Shown: positions 34,499-45,925 of the stretch, in pieces
Numbering within the stretch: position 1 is the first letter of the stretch
Layout: each line of letters starts with the position of its first letter
Assembly: GCA_034769895.1 (NCBI GenBank)
Contig: CM068372.1
Location: forward strand, 381,629,910-381,693,909
Source: Magicicada septendecula
Taxonomy: Eukaryota; Arthropoda; Insecta; Hemiptera; Cicadidae
Direction: 5' to 3'
DNA: 64,000 bases
Program-made: the position numbers and the translations under genes
Notes under the pieces: generated by a model
Told to the model about the DNA's origin: nothing
The model's database searches: none
The model's input: only the letters and a program-made list of their open reading frames with translations

Positions 34499-35737
34499 AT
34501 GTGGCTAAATAAGGCAGTGTGTGACTTAAATAACGCATCTGTCAAGCTCCTTGCGAGCGAGACTGTGCGCGTTACCTGCCGCAGTGCATCGGAGCACTTC
34601 GGAGTAGTCCAGTGGCTGGAACGTGAATCGTTCCAGTTCCACACCTACACTCTGAACAGAGTCAAGCCTGTAGCCCTCGTCCTTCGGGGCCTGGACATAC
34701 AGGCGGATCCGCAGGTCGTCCTGGACGAACTGCGCGACGCGGGCTATAAGGTTGTGGGAGCCTCACGGCTGTACACTACTTATGGCTCGCGTCGACCACT
34801 CCCATTAATCAGACTCCTGGTGGAGAAGGGCGACTCCTCCCAGGCCTTATTAGAGTTGAAACGGCTTTTCGGGCTCTGCGTAAGCGTAGAGCCCTGCCGT
34901 CAGACCGGGCGACTTTCCCAGTGCCACAGGTGCCAGCGGTTCGGCCACAGCAGCTTCGGTTGTCGGAACGCGCCGACCTGCGTCCGCTGTGGAAATGACC
35001 ACTTGACGCAGGCCTGCGCTGTCCCGGCCAACCACCGATATTGTATTAACTGTGGCGGCGCCCATGCTGCTAATAACAGGCGCTGCCCAGTCTATAGCGA
35101 GCAGCTGGACAAGCTTAAGAAACCCGTCCAGCCTAAGCCTCGACACGTTGCTAGCCAACCAGTAAAACCGGCCAAAGCCGCTGAACCTGTGGTCCGGAAA
35201 CCAGCCCCTAGGTCTGCTCCGGTTCCGAAACCCAGCAGTGCAGTGAGCCCGAGCGAAGCTCCAAAGGCCAAACCAACCATCGCGCCCCCGGAACCGGAAC
35301 GCGAAGTCCCCCACTATACACAAGTCCCGCTGCCGGACGACGAGGAAATTGATCCTCCATTGCCGCCGCCACCCAAGCCTAGATTCCCCAGATCGGGCAA
35401 GAAAGTTAGGAACCAGGCCAAGAACACGGGCCAGCCTAAACCACCTGCCACTGGACCCAAGCCCGTCCACCAAAAGCCAGAGCGGCCACCCGCTCCAGTA
35501 CCAGCCCCCAAGGCTTCCACCGTCTCGCCCCGCCGCAGCTATGCAGCTGCCGCCAAGCGTTCTCCCCCGGCCTCATCTTCCGATGATCTCGCCGTCGTTT
35601 CAGACTTTCTGGCAAGCTACGACTTGCAGAAAGTAGCCCAGACTTTCCTTAAAATCAAGGAACGCTTGGCAACAGCCTCGCCCCAGGACAAGTTCCTCCT
35701 CTTGGTGGAAGTCTACCGTGTAACAGGTCTGTTATGA
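34499..35737 (+). CDS. Jockey-type non-LTR retrotransposon ORF1 (Gag-like), 5'-truncated
   Basis: 412 codons. Residues 22-130 match the region that precedes the zinc knuckles in insect non-LTR Gag proteins (FHTYTL....K...LVLRGLD). Three knuckles follow: C142-C145-H150-C155, C161-C164-H168-C173 and C182-C185-H189-C196. Residues 205-355 are Pro/Lys/Ala-rich and probably disordered and RNA-binding. The product would package element RNA in cytoplasmic particles. The usual N-terminal extension of about 100-200 residues is missing, so the first ATG is probably fortuitous and the element is 5'-truncated next to a PLE fragment. The stop overlaps an ATG (ATGA at 35734-35737). GC content is much higher than in the flanks. 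Confidence 0.88.
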   Translation: MWLNKAVCDLNNASVKLLASETVRVTCRSASEHFGVVQWLERESFQFHTYTLNRVKPVALVLRGLDIQADPQVVLDELRDAGYKVVGASRLYTTYGSRRPLPLIRLLVEKGDSSQALLELKRLFGLCVSVEPCRQTGRLSQCHRCQRFGHSSFGCRNAPTCVRCGNDHLTQACAVPANHRYCINCGGAHAANNRRCPVYSEQLDKLKKPVQPKPRHVASQPVKPAKAAEPVVRKPAPRSAPVPKPSSAVSPSEAPKAKPTIAPPEPEREVPHYTQVPLPDDEEIDPPLPPPPKPRFPRSGKKVRNQAKNTGQPKPPATGPKPVHQKPERPPAPVPAPKASTVSPRRSYAAAAKRSPPASSSDDLAVVSDFLASYDLQKVAQTFLKIKERLATASPQDKFLLLVEVYRVTGLL

Positions 35738-38431
35738 ACGGACAAACACGGCAATCCCTCAAGCGAGACCTCGAGCTCGTGGCGTTCCGCCAACGGCCTC
35801 GCTTCCCGGCATTCTGAGCTCTTAGAGTTCGTTGCCCGTCACAAGCCCGACGTGCTTCTTCTTGGCGAGACGCACCTGACCCCGCATCGTCGTTTCCGAC
35901 TACCCAACTACGTGTGCCACCGGGACGACCGGTCGGGTCGCGCAGGAGGAGGCACAGCCATCGCGGTGAAGGCGAGTCTTCGCCATCACCGCGTTGTCCT
36001 GCCTCAGCGGCGGAACCTCGAGTGCACCGCGGTCGAGCTCCATGGTGCTCTCGGCGGTCTACTCGTGGTTTCCGCTTACAAGCCTCCACACACGGAGCTC
36101 CTGTCGAACGATCTGGAGGCCGTCTTTGGAGCACACAGGAGGGTGGTCCTGGCGGGCGACCTGAACTGTAAGCACCCCGATTGGGGGAGCCGCTTGGCGA
36201 ACCCAAACGGGACCCGCTTACGCAGGTATGCTGATGCGGCTCGGGTCACAGTCATGGGTCCTACCGGGCCTACATACTATCCCTCGAGGGCTAACTCCCG
36301 CCCTGACGTACTGGACATTGCCGCGGTCAGGGGCGTTTATTGCCCGGTCCACGTCTCCGTCATTTCGGAACTGTCCTCGGACCATTGCCCTATCAGTGTG
36401 CATATAGCTACCCAGCACGCCACCGTCCGCGACGAGCGGCGGGTAATCGAGTGGGACCGCTTTGGCCCGGCGTTCAGTCGCCGCCTACCAGAGCATATCC
36501 CGCTCGACACTACCCAGCATGTCGATGAGGCAGTTGCCGTATTCGACACAGCCATAGTCTCGGCGGTTGACGTGTCCTCCCGGATGAAGCCGGGGCTCAC
36601 GCCCGACTATCAGCGGATCCCCGAAGAGGTGTCTCAGCTCGCTTGCGAGAGGAATCGCCTCCGGAGACGCTGGCAGAGGACTCGTGACCCGGCTGACAAG
36701 GCTGCGTTCAACAGAGCGTCCGGCAAGTTGCGTCGCGACATGCTGGCGTTCCGTAGACGCAACTGGGAGCTAGCTGTAACACAGATGGATGGCCCTGCCG
36801 AGGACCGTAATGTCTGGCGGATTCCCAGTGCCCTAACGGGAAAGCGCAAACGCGCGCCTCTCCCCGCACTGGCCGGACCCGGCGGTCAACCCCTTGGCCG
36901 CCCCCTCGAGAAGGCAGAGTTCTTGGCTGACAGTTTAGAGCGTCAGTTCGCTCCCAACCCATCCAAGAACCCGGCCTTCACTGAGCAAATCTGCCGCGAG
37001 GTAGAGCGCTTTCTTTCGGCCGATATCACAGTCCAGCCGGAGCCCATCTCCCCGGAGGAGGTCTCTGAGAGGATTGTTCAGCTCAAGCCCCGGAAGGCGC
37101 CTGGCCCGGACGGAGTCATGAATTCCGCCCTCCATCGCCTTCCGGAGCGAGGAACCCAGTTCCTCACTGACCTGTTCAATTCATGCCTCAGACTGGCCTA
37201 TATTCCGGTGAAATGGAAAACGGCTACCGTCATCGTGATACCCAAGCCGGGAAAGAATTCTTCTCGAGTGGAGAACCTCAGGCCCATCAGCCTCTTGTCC
37301 GCGACGTCCAAGGTTTTTGAGCGTCTGATCCAGCGTAGGATCCGCGACCATCTAGAAAGACTAGACGTGCTGATCCCCGAACAGTTCGGCTTTCGTGAGC
37401 TGCACTCCTCGACTCATCAGCTGATGAGACTCGTGGAATGCATAACCGAGGCTGGCTGCCAGGGCAAACAGACGGCTGCGATCTTCCTAGACGTAGAGAA
37501 AGCCTTTGACCGCGTGTGGCACGAGGGTGTCCTGTACAAACTCACGGAGGTCCTTCTCCCAGACTGCTACGTTCATTTGATCGGCAGCTTTCTGCGAGAC
37601 CGCAGCTTCCGAGTGAGAGTAGACCACGCTCTCTCTTCGGAGAGGCGTATTACCGCCGGCGTCCCTCAGGGAAGTGTCCTTGGGCCTCTCCTGTTCTCGT
37701 TGTTTGTCAACGACACGCCCCGAGTTCCTGGAGTGAAATTGTCGCTGTTCGCGGACGACACTGCGGCTTTTGCCTCAGAGCCGAACGCGAGTTATGCGGC
37801 AGTTAAGCTCCAGCGCCAACTCGACGCGTATGTCGGGTGGACCGATGACTGGAGAGTTGCCGTTAACGCTTCCAAGAGCGCCGCGGTAATATTCTCGCGC
37901 AAACGTAAGCGGCCTCGGCCGCTTAAAGTAGGCCCCGTCGAGGTGCCCTGGACCAACAGCGTCAAGTACCTCGGGCTCCACGTGGATTCCCGACTCACCT
38001 GGCGAACCCATACAAATTACATCAGACAACGCGCTTCGGCGCAACTCAGTAGACTCTGGCCCGTGCTATCTAATCCGGCAATGACCCCCCGGCTAGGTAA
38101 GCTCATAGTCAACACGTACGTGTTGCCGGTGATTACCTACGCCTGTCCTGTTTGGGGATACCTGGCTCGTGGTCATAGAATCACGCTCCAGCGCGTACTC
38201 GACCGGGGACTGAAGCTCGCGTGCAAAGTCCCCCGGAGGTACTCTTCTCGTCTTTTGAGGAGAGGACTCGGTGTCCGCTCTCTTGATGACACCGTGAGAC
38301 GCCTGGCGCGACGATTCTATGTTCGTTCCGACAGAGTGACCCACAATTCCCTCATTGCCGGACTTGGTAAATACACCCCGCGACCAGGTGAGTCCTGGAA
38401 GCGACCTCGTTTGCTAGTCCCGGTGGTATAA
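35734..38431 (+). CDS. Jockey-type ORF2: AP-endonuclease and reverse transcriptase
   Basis: The endonuclease-RT frame is open from 35738 to 38431. Counting from codon 35852: GETHL at 5-9, GDLN at 102-105 and SDH at 176-178 are endonuclease catalytic blocks; further upstream WRSANGL (35780-35800) is the domain start. RT blocks follow: FLDVEKAFDRVWH with catalytic D547, GVPQGSVLGPLLFS, FADDT with D635 and D636, and VKYLGLHVDSRLTW. All catalytic residues are present. The enzyme nicks target DNA and primes reverse transcription there. The ATG at 35734 overlaps the ORF1 stop, but its frame ends at 35817; a shift between 35737 and 35780 separates it from the enzyme frame. The copy is nearly intact but probably not autonomous. 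Confidence 0.9.
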
Positions 38432-38793
38432 TCCACCAATCGCAGGTCGCTTCAGACCCCCCCCCCATAAGTAGATAAAAAGTATATAACGAACTCTACC
38501 AGACCCAGTGGCAGGAGTCCTTTCTGAGACTCGGGACACTGCACTACTCGCGACCCGCGCTTCGCGCGGGCCGCGCAACCCCCAGTTGTGTGCAGTGTGT
38601 GACGGACATGACACGCTCGGTTTTTGACGCCCTCATTGCGGTCATCTACAACGTAACGGAACCTGCCTCGCATACCAAATTACGGACTAGTGTTAACCAA
38701 ATTACGAAAAGACTATTTGACACTATGACACTATTCCACTTTACCCCCGAAGGACTTACGATCCTTCACTCCAAGTCCAAGCGGTAAGTTTAG
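38432..38793 (+). other. Junction between two non-LTR elements
   Basis: Starts with the presumed 3' UTR of the first element, including an 11-12-base C run near 38457-38467. It ends in a 65-codon frame (38590-38787) that stops six bases before the next element's ATG. That position suggests the end of the second element's ORF1, but no zinc knuckle is visible, so this is inference. The exact boundary is unclear. Confidence 0.45.
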
Positions 38794-41524
38794 ATGGGAG
38801 AAGACGGCAGCGTGATCCGCAAGAACCATCTGACCCTTCTTCATCTCAACGTTCGTAGCCTCCGGGCTCGACGCGATGAGCTCTTACACTTTCTGCAGGA
38901 ATCACATACAGCCGTCGCCACCCTCAACGAAACCTTCCTAACTGCCAGACATCGCCTGTTCTTCCCGGGCTATACCCTCTTCAGGCAGGACAACACTTAT
39001 CACTCGGGGGGAGTTGCGACACTAGTTCGTAACTCACTCCGAGCTCAAGTAGTACCTATACCAAACAGCCCGATCGACTCGCTTCTGGTCAAACTAAGCT
39101 TCGCAAACTCACCTCCCCTCTTCATAGCAACCTACTACTGCTCCCAAAGTGCCGACTTCGACGTCAACTACCTCCATCATGTGGCCACGACCTACACCCG
39201 TTTACTTCTCATCTGTGATCTAAACGTCCACCATCAACGTTTCGGAGACCGTTATAACACTGTTCGCGGCACGCAAGTGCTTCAAGCAGTCAATAACTTC
39301 GGTCTAAGGCACCATCGCACCCCATTTACCCGTCAGCCGGTAACTCCGGCCCAACAACCCACCTGTCCCGATAAGCTGATTACCTCAACTGACATCTCCC
39401 GTAAAATAAGCGGGATCTCCCAAGGCCCGGATATTGGCTCAGACCACATCCCTATTCTTCTCACAATCGCCTACGGCCATGTAAAATACCCCACCCTGGA
39501 ACCCCGCACGATGGCCGTAACAGACTATAGCGCTGCCGATTGGCCTCTTTTCTCACAGGCTTTAGCTTCACTTATCTCCCCACTTCCCGCCCCACCCACC
39601 ACCCCCGCACAAATCGATGACTACAACGACTTCCTGATTACATCGATTCAGACGGCGATAGCACAGGCCATACCCAATAAACAGGTCAGATACTCCCAAC
39701 TCAGGCTCCCTCCCCCAGTCCTTACGCTGATACGCCGGAAACGCTGGATCTGTCGCCTCTTAAACAGAGACGGGGGAACGAGGATCTCCGCTCAGAGTAC
39801 AGAAAACTCTCAAATGCAGTCAAGTTCGCCATTAAGGACTATCGTTCTTCCCGCCTTGAGAGCCTCTGTACTTTAGTACAGGATTCCTTCCACACAAACA
39901 AACCCCGCTTCTGGAAGCATGCTAAACGACTACACATCCCGCCCAAAGTTGATACCCCTCTCCTGCTAGACGACCGCCTTCTCGTCAGCGATGAGGAGAA
40001 GGCTGCTGTCTTTCGGGACACTCTCCAGTCTATCCATAGCCACCCTGACAGCCCGGACTTTGACGCCATCGCCGAACACTCCATAGACACTTTCTTAGGT
40101 AACCACACTGGCCTCTTCACCCCTTACGACGTCCTGAACACAGACCACGACCATCCGCTGGAGCAGCCTATCGACCCAGACGACATCAAAGACAGACTTT
40201 CTAAGTGTCGAAATACTGCCCCCGGCCCCGACGGAATACCAAATCGAATATTAAAAGCACTCCCAGACACAGCCTTAGAAGCCCTTGCACATCTCTATAC
40301 CGCAAGTCTCCTCCTCGGATACGTCCCACGGGCCTGGAAAACACGCCCATGTCCTCATGTTCCCCAAACCGCTCAAATCCGCCAGACTTCCGTCGAATTA
40401 TCGCCCGATTTCTCTAACCCCTCCAATCTCCAGGCTTTCGAGAAAATCCTCGTCGCCAGGACACATCCCCATCTACAATCTCATAGCGTCCTCCCCAGTA
40501 CCCAGGGCGGCTTTCGCCTTGGCTACAACATATACAACCAACTAGTTCAGGTTATCAGCGCCATCCAGGACAACTCGGTCCGAAAACGCCCGACCATCTT
40601 AGCCTTACTCGACATCCGCAAAGCCTTCGACTCTGTCTGGCACAACGGCCTCCGCTTCAAGATCCTCGGATGTCACTTTCCCCCAGTAATCATCAAACGG
40701 CTCTCCCAGTTCCTGGATGGACGCACTGCGCAAGTCCGAGTCCGCCAGCATCTCTCGGCACCCTTCCACCTCAATGCCGGTGTCCCCCAAGGCTCCGCCA
40801 TTAGCCCGTTACTTTACATAATTTTTACCAAAGACACCCCTCCCCCTTCGCCGATTTTAACATACCCATCAGCAGGCCTAGCCCAGTACGCACACAATAC
40901 TGCCTACTGGGGTTCAGCAGGAGCACACTGGCAAGTCACATCAAAATTATAGCAAATCCTAAGGCCTTTTCTTCGCCTTCTGTAACACATGGCGAATCAC
41001 TGTAAATGCGGACAAAACCCAAATTTGTGTTTTCAACTCCACCGGACGCAACATGAATCATTTCTACACTACACCAGTCCGCGTAGGCCCACCATCAGTA
41101 CGTCCGAAGCGAGAATGCCAGTATCTGGGCGTCACGCTCGACTCCAAACTTACCTGGCGACCCAATATCAAAAGAACTACGGCCATCGCCCGTGCCCGTC
41201 TCCCGAACCCTCAGCAGACATAACTACTGCTCCAGCGACTTACTAGGCCGAATCTACACCACCTGCATTCGTCCCATCATAACATACGCCCACCCAGTTC
41301 TCCTTACCGCATCCCCTGCCTACCTAGATCTCCACCGAATCACAGAACGACGAGCCCTAAGACTCATCTACCGCCGACCTCGCCGTACAGAGACCTCCAA
41401 CGCAGCTCTGTATGCGCTAAACACGCACTTCCCTAACCTCGACTCCTTCCTCATTAAGTTAAACTGGAAGTATTCCCGCACTGCCTCACGCCGCATTTCC
41501 CTACAATCAATAATCCCTCAATAA
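38794..41524 (+). pseudogene. Second non-LTR retrotransposon ORF2, multiply broken
   Basis: The first 360-codon frame is an AP-endonuclease: HLNVRSLRARRDEL at its start, LNETFL, ICDLN and GSDHIPI. After 39780 the reading moves through several frames. RT blocks remain: NTAPGPDGIPNRIL, LLDIRKAFDSVWH, NAGVPQGSAISPLL, ECQYLGVTLDSKLTW and, in yet another frame, LGRIYTTCIRPIITYAHPVL. At 40889-40903 the catalytic YADD box reads YAHN, so both aspartates are lost. Endonuclease and RT similarity place it in the Jockey/CR1/I group, but it is distinct from the first element. It ends near 41524, followed by a long 3' UTR-like region. Confidence 0.85.
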
Positions 41525-42199
41525 ACAGAAATAGCCGTAACACAAGCAGACCTTCCTATTTAATAAATCGCCTCCTCACAATAGCCAATGGTCCTCCCCC
41601 CAGAGTCCCCGGCCGCCAGCGTCAGAGACACAGACACAATTAAACACACATAAAAATCTCCCTCTCATGTTTCATTAACCCCAGCGGCAGAGACTCGAAA
41701 CACACATGCAGCCTTAACACTCAACAATACGCTAACTTCACCAAACTCTAAACCCTATCTTCGCGCTACCTCATGAACTCACACAAAATATTTCCTCTCA
41801 CTCACGTTCCAGCTTGTAATCCACAAATATGTGTCCTCCGCCTACCTTGACGGCCCCCTGTCGCCATCCACCAGCCTTGGCGACCAGCGTTACACGTCCC
41901 AGTCTTGGCCGCCCTGCAACAGAACATCGATGAAGAAATAAATAAATAAATATACCACCGAACACCCATAATGGCCGCCTCCATCTACCTCTCCCGTTCA
42001 CACCTGTCTGCAAACTACACACTCACACAATAAACCCAACAAGCAATACACTCCCATCTACGTGCCTCCACCTTCTCAACGGCCCGGTCAGCTGGCGTAC
42101 GTCACCCAACAACCCCATACCCACACGGCTGAAGGGAGCTTGCTCCAAAACAGCCCGAGTCCGGCCCAAGTGGAATTAAAAGTATAATTCCAATCATAC
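41525..42199 (+). other. Presumed 3' untranslated region of the second non-LTR element
   Basis: C-rich sequence of the same composition as the preceding ORF continues to about 42170, then drops sharply to AT-rich DNA. No ORF or domain is seen. The compositional step suggests the element's 3' end lies close to the CCTAA tract. Confidence 0.45.
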
Positions 42200-42246
42200 C
42201 GAACCTAAGCTAACCTAATCTAACCTAAGCTAACCTAACCTAACAC
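42200..42246. repeat. Degenerate CCTAA (TTAGG-type) tract
   Basis: Repeated CTAACCTAA, with ACCTAAGCTAACCTAATCT and CTAACCTAACCTAAC. The perfect core is the insect telomere pentamer on the C-strand. It directly follows the 3' side of the second non-LTR element. It may be an interstitial telomere-like tract, the element's own 3' tail, or chance local duplication. Confidence 0.6.
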
Positions 42247-42964
42247 AAACTAATCTAGCGTACCTAAAGTACTAGAAGAAAGAGGTTATTCTCACAAATA
42301 AAAAAGTTACAGCATTGAAATCTCATCGAAGGTCGAAACAGGAAATTTTCTACCAGTTGCCACATATTCGGTTAGCTGCGACAAAGTGGGGCGCAATTGG
42401 CCGGGTAAGAACAGATGAAAACGTCGTTTCGTCGCAACTGACCGGGGGTTAGTCGTTTCGTCGCACTCCAGCACGACTCCTGCGGGCGAGTCCTTGAGGT
42501 ATTCACGGAGCTGCGCCCCGCGGAGTGGAACCATCAACAAAAGTCTCACACGACATATACAACGGGAGCCCGCTTCATAACTTCTCGGGTTAAGAACAAA
42601 CGACCGCGCTGCGCTGTAGGAAACTGATGTTCATCGGTCTACGACCCGAACAGTGCAAACAAACCAGGACGCAAACAAATTTCTGGCTGTCGATTTTGAG
42701 GGATTAAATTGTTTTGAATTATCACAAATTAATGTAATTAAAAACTGTACCACAAGTTTTAAAATTGTTGTGTTTTGTTGATAATTAATAACTTTATATA
42801 ATCAGCCAATACTTTTTGGACAACATGGTAAAAGAAGAAGTGTTCTGTAATGTATTATTTCGATGGCAATCCAACCTCAAATTTGTTCTGTCGTCAGCTG
42901 ACTTAAAATCAATTCTAAATCTTCCTCAGTCACTAATGTGTTTTTCTCAGAGTGCACACGCGCG

Positions 42965-42968
<4 letters not shown>
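42247..42968. other. No recognisable gene
   Basis: The minus-strand frame 42307-42549 (80 codons) has a fairly even composition but no domain I know. Confidence 0.4.
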
Positions 42969-43457
<489 letters not shown>

Positions 43458-43637
43458 TTGAAACCGTTCGGTTATGAAATTCCCATACATCTCGCGCAAT
43501 CGGACTGGCGATGCTTGACTTGGCATTTGGCGAGGAGCAAAGCAATTGATTCGCGTACATATACAGTATAATGTTGTTGATTATGTACTGTACTGTGTAG
43601 GCCGTATTTCTGACACTATATGTATAATGTGTGTGTG

Positions 43638-43681
<44 letters not shown>

Positions 43682-43682
43682 C
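43638..43682. repeat. (CT)n microsatellite
   Basis: CT run with one TTT interruption. A mixed CG/CA run follows at 43752-43781. Confidence 0.95.
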
Positions 43683-43991
43683 CTGTGCGCCGTTCGTTTT
43701 CAAACGGATTTTCCACTTCATGTTTTTGTTTAATTAAATCTGGCATTAAATCGCGCGCGCGCGCACACACACACACACACATATCAGTCGTGTTTGTTTG
43801 GTCTGTTAAAACGTTATCCTCCTCTCTGTATGCGCCTACTGCCGCTAATGCTGCTGCTGCTGCTACTGCTGTATGCGATTATACAGATTTTCAAAACGGA
43901 TTATGTCCTGTGGAAACAACATAAGCACTGCCTCGTTGTTGTTTATTAATATTATTGTTGTTATTATTAATAAATATTCAAAACGTTTTAC

Positions 43992-44056
<65 letters not shown>
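43992..44056. repeat. (GA)n microsatellite
   Basis: GA run with a single T interruption. Confidence 0.96.
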
Positions 44057-44061
<5 letters not shown>

Positions 44062-44295
44062 ATCATTCCAGAGATTGTTTTACGCAAATAGTTCTGTGTA
44101 GGCAGTGTTGGTGTATTTTTTCTTTTTACTGTAGTTGGATTTCGCACCAACGATAATATTATTATTTCAAATTGTTATCGAAAGTATTTGTTGTTGTTGT
44201 TGTTGGTATTGGTTAACGAACGAGGATACATTTTTAAATATAAAATGCGACTACCAGTTAAAAAAATATTATATGAAATGATACCAAATGAAATA

Positions 44296-44410
44296 GCGCG
44301 GCATGGTGGTAGCTCAATGGAATAGAGTCTGGTGGTGGTACTCATCGTGCTGTTCTGAGGCTTAGGTCCAAGTTTGAGTCAATACAGTCATCATCATCAT
44401 CATCAGCAGG
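44296..44410 (+). mobile_element. tRNA-derived SINE candidate
   Basis: GCGCGGCATGGTGGTAGCTC begins like a tRNA 5' half. TGGTAGCTCAATGG at 44307-44320 fits a Pol III A box, and GGTCCAAGTTTGAGTC at 44365-44380 fits a B box at a tRNA-like distance. A (CAT)n run at 44389-44405 may be its 3' tail, possibly shared with an RTE-type partner. No second copy is seen here, so identity as a SINE is inferred from the promoter. Confidence 0.55.
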
Positions 44411-44574
44411 AGAGGCGATGTCAAACACTAAGTTCCGTTAGTCAATAATCATCTCTAAAACACCTTCGAGGCAATCTCTCATTCTTCTTTGGTAATCCTT
44501 GCCATCTATCTAACAGCTTTTCTTCTTACGTGACCATACAACATTAGTCTCATCATCATCATCTTCTTCTTCTT

Positions 44575-45180
44575 CATCATCTTCACGACACGGCATAGTC
44601 GATTTGCTAACTGTTCCGCCTTCAAAAATCCTCCAGCCATCTCTTCCTGGGTCTACCCACACACCTGTGTCCTATACATTTGATTTGACAGACTTGTTTG
44701 GCCAGTACGGAATCTGACATTCGTTCTAAGTGTTCTTTCCACCGTTGTTTTTAATCTTTTAATTTTTCATTTAAGTTAAAACTTGTAAGTCTTCTCTTAT
44801 GGCAACATTTCTTATGCGGTCAAGTTTAGAACACCTTTTGACTCCACTTAAGAACGCCTTTTATGAGGCCTCTATTTTACTGCCTTCTTTTTTTTTTAAA
44901 TTAATAAAGTTGTGTTAGTGGTTATAATCACAAACAGAATTAACACTGTTGCACACCACTCTAGAAAAATTATTCCGATCAGCGCGCTTTCAAGCTTCAC
45001 AGCTTATCATCAGATCGGAAATGGTTGTCTTTTTCTTTGGTTGTTGTCCATAATTCACGCCCATAGGACAGTACAGGGACTGCCACAACTTTGTTTTTGC
45101 CACAAACGTTTAATTTTGTATCTCTGCGTGTTTCTAAAAATACAGTTGATTGTTCCACAGATCGTCTGGAACTTACCAAC
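44575..45180 (-). pseudogene. RTE-like RT C-terminal relic (family X), split by element G2
   Basis: From 45180 on the minus strand: LETRRDTKLNVCGKNK and VPVLSYGRELWTTTKEK. Element G2 (44900-45020) follows, then VKRCSKLDRIRNVAIREDL and, at the end, DPGRDGWRIFEGG. Block order matches the copy at 10290-10860, which is also interrupted by a ribozyme element. A CATCATCATCTTC tract lies at the 3' side (44552-44583). Confidence 0.75.
44900..45020 (-). mobile_element. Element G2, ribozyme arm inserted in an RT relic
   Basis: Shares AATTAACACTGTTGCACACC and the ribozyme with G1. The core at 44980-45013 (minus) has CTGATGA, helix II AAGCT/AGCTT, GAA, an eight-base palindromic helix III AGCGCGCT and a six-pair helix I TCCGAT/ATCGGA. 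The cleavage-site base is G, so it is predicted inactive. Confidence 0.75.
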
Positions 45181-45880
45181 TTAACATCAATGTCATAACT
45201 TCAATTCAATACAATCATGTGTATTATTGTTGTGTTTCCGGCAAACGGAAAACAGCTTGGAGAGAAAGTCAGAAAACTGTACTGCCAAGTAGGTCGTAAC
45301 TCGCAGTTAACAGTTGACAACAAAATCTGCTACACAGCGCCCCGCTGAAGCCCAAACGAATTTACTGCGCAGGCTTGTGCGAGTACCTAAAATTTAGTGC
45401 TGCATACCTTAAGCCTTGGTACGTTCCACACAGAGAATTGAGCATAGAGGGACTGTGGGTAAGCGCCAACGGTTCACGGACAGATGGCAAGCAACGGTCC
45501 ACGTATCCAAACAACTAACGGTCGGTTTAATGGAGGGTTCAGTTAATCTCGAAAACTCGGACGCTTCAAGCCCCTTGATCTGAACCCGGTGTTGGTATGA
45601 TTGTGTTTTTACTTGTTGTTTTGGGAACTTATTATAGTGTTATGTAATACGGAACGTTCTACAAGTATCTCGGCTATCCCAGCAGATCCCAGCTGTAGTG
45701 TGTGTGTGTGTGTGCGTATATACCGCTGCTACTTTGAGATGACAGATAATTACGTGACACTTATCATCCGTCGAGGTTATTTCGGACCGTACCGGTCAGC
45801 GTACTGTATTCAAGGACGCTGTTTCCAGTAGTTTCGAGAGCCTGTCTGTTTAATACGTCATCCACAGATTATTCTGGCAT
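45181..45880. other. No recognisable gene
   Basis: Slightly GC-richer than average with a short GT run near 45698. No domain is visible. It lies directly upstream of a candidate core promoter. Confidence 0.4.
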
Positions 45881-45890
45881 CTCAGCGTGG

Positions 45891-45925
45891 TATAAATATA
45901 AGCATTCAGCGACGGTCAGTTCAGT
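45891..45925 (+). promoter_or_regulatory. Candidate Pol II core promoter
   Basis: TATAAATATA at 45891-45900 is followed by two arthropod initiator matches, TCAGT at 45916-45920 and 45921-45925, placing the TATA box about 27-32 bases upstream of the start A. This spacing is typical of insect TATA-Inr promoters. No downstream gene could be identified, so it may serve an unrecognised 5' exon or a mobile element. Confidence 0.5.

Noticed and set aside
34850..35520. 207-codon and other minus-strand frames opposite the Jockey ORF1
   Set aside because: They are GC-rich antisense shadows of ORF1 and carry no domain. The same goes for frames opposite ORF2 and for 58369-58950 opposite the Gag coiled coil.
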